A DNA stretch of 64,000 nucleotides from Paraburkholderia lycopersici (GTDB taxonomy: Bacteria; Pseudomonadota; Gammaproteobacteria; Burkholderiales; Burkholderiaceae): contig NZ_FMYQ01000015.1 of the NCBI RefSeq assembly GCF_900096975.1, forward strand, positions 62,001-126,000. The letters are read 5' to 3'. The notes beneath the pieces were generated by a model. It worked only from the letters and a program-made list of their open reading frames with translations. It was not told the DNA's origin and ran no database searches. The number at the start of each line of letters is the position of its first letter. The stretch's first letter is position 1. Positions 48,619 to 56,505 of the stretch are shown one piece after another. The position numbers were made by a program, and so were the translations under genes.

Positions 48619-50364
48619 ATGACAACGCGAGACGCAGATCCGTTGATGACCCCGCCCCCGGGGACCAGCACCGATCCTGCAACGCTGATTGCGCTGCTCA
48701 ACGAGGACCTCTCCGACAGCAGATCGCTGCACGAACTTTCCCTGCACCTGCTGGTGGAGCACCAGCCGTCGGCGCTGTACAGCCGCATCGTGGAAGCGGC
48801 CCGCCAACTGCTCCGGTCCGATTTCGCGAGCCTGCAGATGTTGTCCGGCCCGGACGGCGGCCCGCAGCGGCTCGATCTGATCGCGTATTGCGGCTTCACG
48901 CTGGCCGCAGCCGAGCACTGGCGCACCGTCTTCATCGACTCGGCGACGAGCTGCGGCGCCGCCTGGGCGAAGGGCGAACGGGTGATCGTCCCCGACGCGG
49001 AAGCCTGCCCGGCCTTCGCCGGCACCACCGACCTCGCCGTCTACCGCGAGACGGGCATCCGCGGCATGCAGACCACGCCCCTGCGCGGCCGCGACGGCAA
49101 GCTGATCGGCATGCTTTCCACGCACTGGGGCACGCCTTACACGCCGGGCGCGCGGCAGCTACAGCTATTCGACATCCTGGCGAACCAGGCGGCCAGTCTG
49201 ATCGAGCGAACGAAAGACGAAGCGCTGCTGCGCGAGCGCGAAGCGAAGCTCGAACAGATCGACCGCATGAAGGACCATTTTCTCGCGACGCTCGCGCACG
49301 AGCTGCGCAATCCGCTCGCGCCCATCCGCAACGGTCTGCAGATCCTGCGTGCCAGCCCAGCCCCGCGCGACGGCAAACGCGTGCTCGACATGCTCGATCG
49401 CCAGCTCGGTCATCTGGTGCGGCTCGTCGATGACCTGATGGAAGTGGCGCGCATCAACAACGGCGCCGTCCCGCTGCGCCGGCAGCGCATCGACATCAAC
49501 GCCGTGCTGGAGACCGCGCTCGAACTGAGCCGCCCGGCGATCGACAACGCCCGCCATACGCTTGCGGTGAGCAAGGCGCCCGCGCCGCTGCATCTGGACG
49601 GCGACGACGTGCGGCTCGCCCAGGTCTTTGCCAATCTGCTCAACAATGCGGCGAAATATACGCCCGCGGGCGGCCGCATCGACATTGCCGTCGAACGCGC
49701 GCGGGACCGCGCGGTCGTTTCGGTGACCGACAACGGTGTGGGCTTCACGCCCGAAGAAGCGTCGCTGCTCTTCACGCTTTTCGGCCGCCTGCAGCCCGAA
49801 CGGCACACGGATGGGCTGGGCGTCGGGCTCGCGCTGTCGAAGAAGCTCGTCGAACTGCATGGCGGCACGATCTCGGCCACCAGCGAGGGCAGGAACCTCG
49901 GAAGCCGCTTCGTCGTTTCGCTGCCTGTCGGCGACGCGCTCGAACAGGTCGAGCCCCATGGCGTGGCGGGCGCCGTCGCCGGACTGGAAGGCACGCGCGT
50001 GCTGATCGTCGACGACAACCGCGACGCCGCCGACAGCCTCGGCGAGCTGCTCGGCGTGCTCGGTTGCGAATGCGCCGTCTTCTATGACGGCGGACAAGCG
50101 CTCGATTCGCTGGAGCAGTGCGCGCCCGCGGTCGCCTTCGTCGACCTCGACATGCCGGGCATCGACGGCTGCCAGTTCGCGCAGCAGGTCCGCGCGCACG
50201 CCCGCTTGCGCGACCTGCATCTGGTGGCGCTGACCGGCTGGGCACAGGCCGGCGATGCGCTTCGCACCGCGCAAGCCGGCTTCGACCGGCACCTCGTCAA
50301 GCCCGTGAGTGTCGATCAACTCACCGCCGCATTGACGGCTGCGCGCGCGCACCGAAGCCGCTGA
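48619..50364 (+). CDS. Hybrid sensor histidine kinase (GAF-HisKA-HATPase-receiver)
   Basis: A 581-residue protein. A GAF domain (about 40-190) comes first, then HisKA with His227 in TLAHELRNPLAP, the ATP-binding domain (about 320-435; NLLNNAAKYT and DGLGVGLALSKKLV) and a receiver with Asp509 in AFVDLDMPGIDG. No membrane helix is visible, so it is a cytoplasmic sensor. The ATG at 48619 has GGAG before it; a frame open 60 codons further upstream lacks one. Its kinase core is close to that of the divergent neighbour, suggesting an old duplication with a changed sensor domain. Confidence 0.92.
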   Translation: MTTRDADPLMTPPPGTSTDPATLIALLNEDLSDSRSLHELSLHLLVEHQPSALYSRIVEAARQLLRSDFASLQMLSGPDGGPQRLDLIAYCGFTLAAAEHWRTVFIDSATSCGAAWAKGERVIVPDAEACPAFAGTTDLAVYRETGIRGMQTTPLRGRDGKLIGMLSTHWGTPYTPGARQLQLFDILANQAASLIERTKDEALLREREAKLEQIDRMKDHFLATLAHELRNPLAPIRNGLQILRASPAPRDGKRVLDMLDRQLGHLVRLVDDLMEVARINNGAVPLRRQRIDINAVLETALELSRPAIDNARHTLAVSKAPAPLHLDGDDVRLAQVFANLLNNAAKYTPAGGRIDIAVERARDRAVVSVTDNGVGFTPEEASLLFTLFGRLQPERHTDGLGVGLALSKKLVELHGGTISATSEGRNLGSRFVVSLPVGDALEQVEPHGVAGAVAGLEGTRVLIVDDNRDAADSLGELLGVLGCECAVFYDGGQALDSLEQCAPAVAFVDLDMPGIDGCQFAQQVRAHARLRDLHLVALTGWAQAGDALRTAQAGFDRHLVKPVSVDQLTAALTAARAHRSR

Positions 50365-50479
50365 AGCGGCGCGGGTTTGCCGCTGGCAGCGGTTTCCGCC
50401 GCGCGCGCGGCCCTTGCATGCGCGGCACCGGCACAGCCCTTGCGCCTGAACACGGACCCCGGCGATTTCTGGAGACACC

Positions 50480-50995
50480 GTGAAAAGGCTCAACTTCCTC
50501 GCGGCCGTCGCGACCCTCTGCGCGTCGGTCGGCTGCCCGGTCGCACACGCACAAGGCACTGGCGCGTCGCCCTACGGCACCGGTCTCGGGCGCCAGGCCA
50601 CTGCGCCCGGCTCCGGCAGCGATCAGCAGAAGCAGGGCGGATCGCGCGGCCGCGCCAAGGCGCTTCGGCGGCGAAAGAGGCGTCCGCGCCGCGCGCCAGC
50701 CCAGCCGAGGACACGGGCGCCCATAGACGCAAGACGCGCTCGTCAGACGATGGGCAGCGCGCTGTCGCCCGCGAGCAACTGTTGCGGCTGTTGCACGAAC
50801 GACCAGCCGCGTGCAGCGCGATCGAACACCCACATCATGTCGAAGCGATCGTCGGGCCACGCCGAAGGAACGACGGGCGCGTCGGGAAGATGTGCGATCA
50901 GCGAAGGCAGGACCTTGTGCTCCCACGCAATGAGAACGACGCCGTTTTGCGCGAGGACATCGGCCATCAGCGCCGCGCCCTCGTCTTTCGCGTAA
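50480..50995 (+). CDS. Small secreted protein, reading frame possibly disrupted
   Basis: A GTG start with GGAG upstream opens a frame with a good signal peptide (MKRLNFLAAVATLCASVGC then PVAHA, cut near residue 24) and a Gly/Pro-rich mature start (QGTGASPYGTGLG). After about residue 58 the composition turns abruptly Arg-rich, as in out-of-frame DNA, while the +2 frame from there (ASAAKEASAPRASPAED) looks natural. The frame as written also runs over the convergent phosphatase gene. I suspect a frameshift near 50655-50665; the true C-terminus is unknown. Confidence 0.4.
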   Translation: MKRLNFLAAVATLCASVGCPVAHAQGTGASPYGTGLGRQATAPGSGSDQQKQGGSRGRAKALRRRKRRPRRAPAQPRTRAPIDARRARQTMGSALSPASNCCGCCTNDQPRAARSNTHIMSKRSSGHAEGTTGASGRCAISEGRTLCSHAMRTTPFCARTSAISAAPSSFA

Positions 50996-51298
50996 GCGGT
51001 CTCGTACCTTATGTGAGCGCTTTCGCGCAACAAGGCGACGAGCGGCTCGACCGTCTGCATCGAACGCTTGCTCGGGCTTGCCTGCCGAACGCCCGTTGCG
51101 AATACCGTCGAGGGCCGCAGCCGCCTGCTACGCGGGTGCCCGCCCGCCGACAACAACCGCGCGAGCGCACCGGCGCGCTGCCAGCCTCGCACGGCCAGGC
51201 TTTCTTCGTCGAGCCGGCCATCGGCGTCCACGCTGGCGCCAAGCGTTGCGCCGGGCTTCTCCCGCATGCCGGATGACAAGAATGCGATGCGGTCCCAT
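50743..51298 (-). pseudogene. Histidine phosphatase family gene with a one-base frameshift
   Basis: The ATG at 51298 has AGGGAGG upstream and reads MGPHRILVIRHAGEA, entering the RHxEKP phosphatase motif. The remainder of the protein is in another frame, beginning EKPGATLGASVDADG. Removing one G from the GGG at 51261-51263 (CCC on the plus strand) joins them as VIRHAEKPGATLG and gives a 184-residue histidine phosphatase with the later catalytic His in IAWEHKVLP. As it stands the uninterrupted frame (GTG at 51333) has FLSSGMREKP instead of RHAEKP and lacks the catalytic His. Either a natural frameshift or a sequence error. Confidence 0.75.
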
Positions 51299-51411
51299 CG
51301 CGGTCCTCCCTGAATCGATTGCGCTTCATGCACGCCGGGCGTTCAGTGCGTGCCTTCAGGCACGGCGACTGCGCAGATTCGTGCGAACCTGAATATTGGA
51401 GAGATCGAATC

Positions 51412-51603
51412 ATGCAATCTCACAAGCAGGCATCCGGCGAGAACCCGACCCCGCTCAACCCTGGCGACCAAGGGCCGCCGGACGCACCGGGCGTGGGCGA
51501 GGACCTGTGCAGTGCGTGCCACGGTACGGGCCTCGTCGAAGGCCAGCGCTGCGCGGTATGCGGCGGCACAGGCAAGGTGCTGCAGGGGATCGGCGGGGGC
51601 TAG
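51412..51603 (+). CDS. 63-residue DnaJ-type zinc-finger microprotein
   Basis: A small protein starting MQSHKQASGENPTPLNPGD. Its C-terminal half has two CxxCxG repeats, CSACHGTGL and CAVCGGTGK, the pattern of the DnaJ Cys-rich zinc-binding domain, but only one zinc site's worth. GGAGAG precedes the ATG. It is a free-standing module, possibly a redox or zinc-binding chaperone helper. Its stop overlaps the end of the convergent CBS remnant. Confidence 0.7.
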   Translation: MQSHKQASGENPTPLNPGDQGPPDAPGVGEDLCSACHGTGLVEGQRCAVCGGTGKVLQGIGGG

Positions 51604-51921
51604 CGGTCCGGCTTCGAAGGCGACGACACCCCACGGGCACGCGGCGAATCCGGTTGCCCGCCATTTTCCGCGTCACAGCGGCGAGGTCGTCGTCTTCGTA
51701 GCACCATTGCACGTGCCGCGTGGCCACTTCCCGTACGGGCGCAACGGGTTCGACGCCCGACGCGACGGCACGCACCGCGATATCGCCGTCCGTCACCGTG
51801 CCCACCGGCTTTTCCCCATCGCAGACGGGCAGCGAGCCGACCTTGACCTTGAGATCGGCCATCATCATTGCCGCCCGGCGAATCGTATCGTGCGCCCTAT
51901 CGAAATGGCGTCACGCGTCAT
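51600..51921 (-). pseudogene. CBS-domain protein remnant
   Basis: The middle part reads as a CBS-pair protein: MMMADLKVKVGSLPVCDGE, VGTVTDGDIAVRAVASG, and HVQWCYEDDDLAAVTRKM. The expected N-terminus (MTRDAISIG, ATG at 51921) lies in a different frame and joins DTIRRAAMMMAD only after a one-base indel near 51900. After RRVPV the frame again leaves the family pattern; a short GVSSPSKPDR end is found in another frame, stopping at 51600. So it has at least two breaks. The family senses adenine nucleotides; this copy is probably dead, or the sequence has errors. Confidence 0.65.
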
Positions 51922-52073
51922 CGCTTGCGGTACCGTTGTCGTCGCAATCTCCTTGAATGCCTGGTCGTAGCGATTCACGCGCCGGAATCGCCGCTGCCCG
52001 TGGGTTCGTCCATATCGTCCGAGGCGGCATGCGGGACGTCTCGCCGCGCCTGCTCCCGTTCGTTGCCGCCCTC

Positions 52074-52205
52074 TTAGACGGGACGCTCGATCCGTGTCGC
52101 GCCGCCCGAGGCCGGTGCGTCGCTGGCCGGAAACGATTCCTCGACCGCTTCGTCATACTAGGCTTCCTCGCGTTCCTCCGCCGTGCTTCGCTTTTTTCGT
52201 TCCAT
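52074..52205 (-). pseudogene. 43-codon 'ESFPASD' small protein gene with in-frame amber codon
   Basis: From the ATG at 52205 (AGGAAAG upstream) the frame reads MERKKRSTAEEREEA, then TAG at 52158-52160, then continues in the same frame as YDEAVEESFPASDAPASGG and ATRIERPV to TAA at 52074. The EESFPASD(A/P)P motif is common in small Burkholderia stress-linked proteins, where a Gln or similar residue precedes YDEA, so a CAG-to-TAG change is the simplest reading. The function of the family is unknown. Confidence 0.65.
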
Positions 52206-52245
52206 CGTTCGCTTTCCTGAATTCAATGCCCATTCCACTCCGGCT

Positions 52246-52488
52246 TCAAGGTTCCTCGTCCACGGCGCCAGGCGGCGGCCCGATGGTGATGCCCGCGCCC
52301 GAACGATGCAACGCGGCGGGCGCGGAAACGGGTGCCGTCGTTCGCGGCGGATAGTTCGCTACGCACTCGCTCGCGCGGCCTTCGCGCGCGCATTGTTCAA
52401 AGCGGTCTGCCTGCTCGCCGGAGTCGAATGCATAGAGCTTGTCGTCCACGCGGACTTCGGTTTGCGAGCGGCGCTCGATCGTTTCCAT
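52246..52488 (-). CDS. Small hypothetical protein (80 residues)
   Basis: An 80-residue protein starting METIERRSQTEVRVDDKLYAF. It has no signal peptide or membrane segment. The core DKLYAFDSGEQADRFEQCAREG has two Cys (the second in SECVANYPPR), and the tail is Pro/Gly-rich. GGGAGGG lies before the ATG, and codon use is normal, so it is likely real. I do not recognise a function. The 190 bases after its upstream end hold no gene. Confidence 0.65.
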   Translation of the reverse strand: METIERRSQTEVRVDDKLYAFDSGEQADRFEQCAREGRASECVANYPPRTTAPVSAPAALHRSGAGITIGPPPGAVDEEP

Positions 52489-52681
52489 GATGGCCCTCCC
52501 TCGATTGCGCTACCCGCTGACGCGCAACGCGCGCGCCCGGACTTCGCGGGCGTTTCGCGCCACGAGCGGGCACGGCCGTTGCGTGCGCGCACGCCTGGTA
52601 GCCATATGCGGGATCGGCGGAAAGCGAAAACGGCGCCTGCGACGCGCCGAACGCGTCCTTGAAGCGCGCCTCCGCGGCGCA

Positions 52682-53455
52682 CTATCGCGCCGAGGCCTCC
52701 AGCGTATCGAGCAAGACCCGGCGCCATGCTGATCCGGGCGTGTCCTCGCGCCGGCGCGGCCGTGCCGTATCCACTTCGAAAATGCGGCTCGCGGGCCTTG
52801 AACGCGAGCCGCCGGCGGTTTCGAGCAGCACGATCCGGTCTGCCAGATGAAGCGCCTCGTCGATATCGTGCGTGACGACGAGCGCCCCCATCCCGTGCGC
52901 CTGCACGATCGTCAGCAGCAGGTCCTGCAGGCGCATGCGCGTCATCGCATCGACGGCGCTGAACGGCTCGTCGAGCAGGAGCAGTTGCGGCTGCGTGAAC
53001 AACCCGCGTGCAATGGCCACGCGCTGCGCCATGCCGCCCGACAGGTGCTTGGGCCAGCGTGCGCCGTCCTCGGCCCGCAAGCCGACCTCGTCGAGCAACG
53101 AACGCGCGCGCACGAGCGCCTCGCCGCGCGCGCGTTCCGGGAAGCACACGTTTTCGTCCACGCGCAGCCACGGCAACAGACGCGGCTCCTGGAACACCAC
53201 GCCCGCGAGCGGCGACGGCCCGTGCTGCACCTCGCCGTTGAATGCGACGCTGCCTGTGTAGTCCCGGTCCAGCCCGGCCACGATGCGCAGCAGCGTGCTT
53301 TTCCCGCAGCCGCTCGCGCCAAGCAGCGCGACGATTTCGCCGGGTGCGAGCGAGAGCCGCAGGTTGCCCAGAACCGCGCGCTCGCCATAGCGCTTCTCGC
53401 GAATGTCGATGTCGACAAACGGCGCCGCCACGCTGGACGATGAGCCGGCAATCAT
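52682..53455 (-). CDS. ABC transporter ATPase, SsuB/TauB-like
   Basis: A 257-residue ABC ATPase of the nitrate/sulfonate/taurine class. It has the P-loop LGASGCGKST, Q-loop VVFQEPRLLPW, signature LSGGMAQRVAIARGL, Walker B LLLLDEPFSAVD and switch His in VVTHDIDEAL. It powers uptake through the permease at 53452-54318, whose stop it overlaps by four bases (ATGA). Third gene of the transporter operon. Confidence 0.93.
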   Translation of the reverse strand: MIAGSSSSVAAPFVDIDIREKRYGERAVLGNLRLSLAPGEIVALLGASGCGKSTLLRIVAGLDRDYTGSVAFNGEVQHGPSPLAGVVFQEPRLLPWLRVDENVCFPERARGEALVRARSLLDEVGLRAEDGARWPKHLSGGMAQRVAIARGLFTQPQLLLLDEPFSAVDAMTRMRLQDLLLTIVQAHGMGALVVTHDIDEALHLADRIVLLETAGGSRSRPASRIFEVDTARPRRREDTPGSAWRRVLLDTLEASAR

Positions 53456-54318
53456 GCGCGCGCTCCCTCGTTCGTCGTATCGCGCCACGCAAGCACGTGC
53501 GCCTCGACCGTTTTCATCGCGCTGTCGGTCAGTTTCCCGAGCAAACCCAGCAAAATGATCGCGCCGAACACGATATCGGGGCGGCCCGTCTCGCGCCCGT
53601 CGCTTAGCAGATAGCCAAGCCCGCGGGTCGCGGCGATGAGTTCGGCCGCGACGACGAACATCCACGAAACAGCGAGCCCCGTGCGCAGGCCCGTGAAGAT
53701 GTGCGGCAGCGCCGCCGGCAGCAGGATGCGCACGAACAGCCGCCAAGACGACAGTCGATACACCGCACCGAGTTCCACGAGCTTTCGATCGACATTTCGG
53801 ATTCCTGATATCACGCTCAGGTGCACGGGAAAGAACGCGCCGATCGCGACGAGCGTGATTTTCGGCGCCTCGTCGATGCCCATCCACAGCAGCAGCACGG
53901 GCACCCATGCCAGAGAGGGAATTGCGCGCAGCGCCTGGAAGCTCGGATCGAGCAGCGCGTCGAGACGACGGCTCAGACCCATTGCCGCGCCGACGGCCAC
54001 CGCAAGCAGCGCGCCGCAGCCGAATCCTGCCGCCACGCGCAGCGTGCTTTGCGCTATGTGCTGCAGCAGGTGTTCGCCGCCCAGTTGCCAGAGCGCTCGT
54101 GCGATCTCCGATGGTGCGGGCACGAGATTGTCCGGCAGCACATCGCCTCGTACGAGCGCCTCCACGGCGATGAGGAAGAGCGCCGGCAGCAGCACGCCGG
54201 CAATGCGCCAGCCGTGCGGCGCGCGCTCGGCCGGCTCCCCCCTTTCCGGCAGGGGCGCGCTGGCGGTATGCATGCCGGGCCCATCCACGGGGCGCGCGAT
54301 CGCTTCTTCGGCTGCCAT
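53452..54318 (-). CDS. ABC transporter permease, SsuC/TauC-like
   Basis: A 288-residue membrane permease. An N-terminal Pro-rich lead of about 35 residues is followed by about six hydrophobic helices; the EAA coupling loop reads LVELGAVYRLSSWRLFVRILLPAALPHIFTG with the conserved Gly. The gene begins 11 bases after the binding-protein gene and ends inside the ATPase start. The length is normal for SsuC. Confidence 0.92.
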   Translation of the reverse strand: MAAEEAIARPVDGPGMHTASAPLPERGEPAERAPHGWRIAGVLLPALFLIAVEALVRGDVLPDNLVPAPSEIARALWQLGGEHLLQHIAQSTLRVAAGFGCGALLAVAVGAAMGLSRRLDALLDPSFQALRAIPSLAWVPVLLLWMGIDEAPKITLVAIGAFFPVHLSVISGIRNVDRKLVELGAVYRLSSWRLFVRILLPAALPHIFTGLRTGLAVSWMFVVAAELIAATRGLGYLLSDGRETGRPDIVFGAIILLGLLGKLTDSAMKTVEAHVLAWRDTTNEGARA

Positions 54319-54329
54319 GCGCGACCCGC

Positions 54330-55382
54330 TTATTGACGCGCCGACGCGAGCGCCTGCGATGGCCGCACGTCGACCAGCGATTCGATCACCTGGTTCAGAT
54401 CGGTGCCCGGCTTGACCAGTTGCTCCTCGATCAGGATCGGCGCGGCGGCTTCGAGCGCCTTGATTTGCGCCGCGCCCGGCTGCGGGTGGCTGAAATCGTT
54501 GCGGCTCAGTTGCAGCTTCGCGACCGCGAGGGACACCCTGGAGTCTTCGGCGACGATCTGCGCCGCCTCGTCGGGATGCGCGGCGATCCATTCTCGCGCC
54601 CGCTCGTAGACCGTGAGCACGCGCGTGACGGTGTCGGGATATTGCTTCAGAAACGCTTCGCGTACGTTCAGGAATCCCCACGTATTGAAGTCGACGTTGC
54701 GGTACAGCAGCCGCGCGCCGTTGTCGATCTGCGCGGCGGCCATGTGCGGGTCGAGCCCGGCCCACGCGTCGACCTGGCCGTTGACGAGCGCGGTGCGGCC
54801 ATCCGGATGCTGAAGGTTGACGATCTCCACGTCGTCGCGCGCGAGGCCTGCCGTGTGCAGCGCGCGCAGCGTGAAGAGATACGGATCGGTGCCCTTCGTG
54901 GCGGCGATCTTCTTGCCCTTGAGGTCGGCGAGCGTCTTGATCGGCGAATCCTTGCGCACGACGAGCGCCGTCCATTCCGGACGCGAAAAGATGTACACCG
55001 TCCTGATCGGATTGCCGTTCGCCCTGGCGAGCACGGCCGCGAGGCCGGCGCTCGAGCCGATATCGATCGCGCCGCTGTTCAGATACTCGAGCGCACGATT
55101 GCTGCCGAGGCTGAGCACCCAGCGCACTTGCGTATGATCCGGCGCGAACGCCTGTTCGAGCCAGCCGTTGCGCTTGATGACGAGGCTTTCCGGCGAGTAA
55201 TACGCGTAGTCGATCTTGAGTTCCGCGGGCGCGGCGGCAAGCGCCGGCATGGCAGGCGCCACGAACAACGCCAGCGCGGCCAGCTTCCACCATGCGCGCA
55301 ACGGCTGGCCGATCCGGAAGATCTGGCTGAAGCGCCGCCAGAACGGTGTATGCGTTCGCGTCTTCGTCGATTGGTTCGGCAT
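54330..55382 (-). CDS. Periplasmic substrate-binding protein, SsuA-like
   Basis: A 350-residue binding protein of the aliphatic sulfonate/taurine family. After a long basic lead (about 35 residues) comes a hydrophobic signal core (KLAALALFVAPAMPALA), and the mature domain has LKIDYAYYSPESLVIK, the SAGLAAVLARANG loop and the KGKKIAATKGTD motif. It is first in the transporter operon. Two starts are equally possible: 55382 and, after a tandem duplication of the ribosome site, 55397, which adds five residues. The exact substrate is not deducible; sulfonates or sulfate esters are most likely. Confidence 0.9.
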   Translation of the reverse strand: MPNQSTKTRTHTPFWRRFSQIFRIGQPLRAWWKLAALALFVAPAMPALAAAPAELKIDYAYYSPESLVIKRNGWLEQAFAPDHTQVRWVLSLGSNRALEYLNSGAIDIGSSAGLAAVLARANGNPIRTVYIFSRPEWTALVVRKDSPIKTLADLKGKKIAATKGTDPYLFTLRALHTAGLARDDVEIVNLQHPDGRTALVNGQVDAWAGLDPHMAAAQIDNGARLLYRNVDFNTWGFLNVREAFLKQYPDTVTRVLTVYERAREWIAAHPDEAAQIVAEDSRVSLAVAKLQLSRNDFSHPQPGAAQIKALEAAAPILIEEQLVKPGTDLNQVIESLVDVRPSQALASARQ

Positions 55383-55407
55383 GTGCTTTCCTGGCATGTG
55401 CTTTCCT
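55378..55407. repeat. 15-bp tandem duplication spanning ribosome site and start of ssuA-like gene
   Basis: The unit GGCATGTGCTTTCCT occurs twice in a row without a mismatch. On the coding strand each copy gives AGGAAAGCAC-ATG, i.e. a complete ribosome site plus start codon, in frame with each other. Confidence 0.85.
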
Positions 55408-55577
55408 TATTGGTGGCGCGTATCTGGCATGGAGCATGGAAAACCGCGTGTGCGCCACGCGGCATGCTCTTCGGACCAGCCAGCTTAAGAAGCACGGCAG
55501 GGAAACGGAACCAAGAATCGGTGAGATCGAAAGAAGCGCAATGCATATCCGTGCGGCAAGCTCGAATTGCAGCGGGG

Positions 55578-56423
55578 TCAGGACTGCTCGATCAGCGACC
55601 GGATGCGCCCGGCTTGCCCGGCGTCGGTCGGGTTGTAGACGATCATGTGCAGATCGGGCCGGCCATCGACGGAAAACACCGATTGCTCCAGCGCTATCAA
55701 CCCCAGCGTGGGATGGTGCAGGCGCTTGACGCTCTCGCCTTCCGCATGCGTATGCACTTCGTTTTCGCGCCACAAGGCGTCGAACTCGGGGCTGAGGCTG
55801 CACAGCTCGCCGACGAGTTCGCCCACGGCGGAAACGAGGCCCGCACGCGCGACGTCGGCGCGGAACGCGCCCACCATGAAGCGGGCCACGCTGTCCCAGT
55901 CGTGCTGCTTGGCGCGCACGTCGGGATTGCAGAACAGGAAGCGCAGAATGTTGCGCTGGCCAGCGGGCAGCTTGCCGTAATCGGTCAACACGATGGCGGC
56001 GGCGCGGTTCCAGGCCACGACGTCCCACGTGGCGGTCTTGACGATGGCCGGGCTATAGCTCAGCGAGTCGAGTAGGCGCTGCAACCGTGGATTGACCCCG
56101 TCCACGGGCTTGTAGCGTACTTCGGGCGGCCGCCCCAGGCCGAGCATGAAGAGGTGCTCGCGTTCGGAATCGGTGAGCATCAACGCACTGCAAATGCGCT
56201 CCAGAACCTCCGGCGAGGGTGCGCCGCCGCGCCCCTGTTCGAGCCAGGTGTACCAGGTCGGGCTGATGTTCGCGCGTTGCGCGACCTCTTCGCGACGCAG
56301 CCCCGGCGTGCGTCTGCGTCCGGTGAAGCCGAAGCTGGCCGGGTCGAGGCGCGTGCGGCAACGCCTCAGGAAATCGCCGAGCGGGCCGGCCGACTGGATC
56401 GGCATGGAAATCCTGTTAGTCAT
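55578..56423 (-). CDS. XRE-family regulator with MmyB-like ligand domain
   Basis: A 281-residue regulator. The N-terminal helix-turn-helix (about 15-85, with TPGLRREEVAQRANISPTWYTWLEQG) is the XRE type of the MmyB family, and the rest (about 105-275) is the MmyB-like PAS/LBD domain, in which fatty acids bind in one known structure. It is divergent from the SDR gene and likely controls it; homologues typically repress a neighbouring dehydrogenase gene. Confidence 0.9.
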   Translation of the reverse strand: MTNRISMPIQSAGPLGDFLRRCRTRLDPASFGFTGRRRTPGLRREEVAQRANISPTWYTWLEQGRGGAPSPEVLERICSALMLTDSEREHLFMLGLGRPPEVRYKPVDGVNPRLQRLLDSLSYSPAIVKTATWDVVAWNRAAAIVLTDYGKLPAGQRNILRFLFCNPDVRAKQHDWDSVARFMVGAFRADVARAGLVSAVGELVGELCSLSPEFDALWRENEVHTHAEGESVKRLHHPTLGLIALEQSVFSVDGRPDLHMIVYNPTDAGQAGRIRSLIEQS

Positions 56424-56505
56424 CTTAATAGGATGAACTCACTACTTTAACGGTATGCGAATCCCGGGGATAGTACGCGAGTCACGACCCAGGAGAGCGT
56501 TGACC

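Noticed and set aside
51298-51333. GTG start at 51333 giving one uninterrupted 196-residue frame for the phosphatase
   Set aside because: It replaces the RHxEKP motif with SSGMREKP and lacks a good ribosome site, whereas the ATG at 51298 has both in the other frame.
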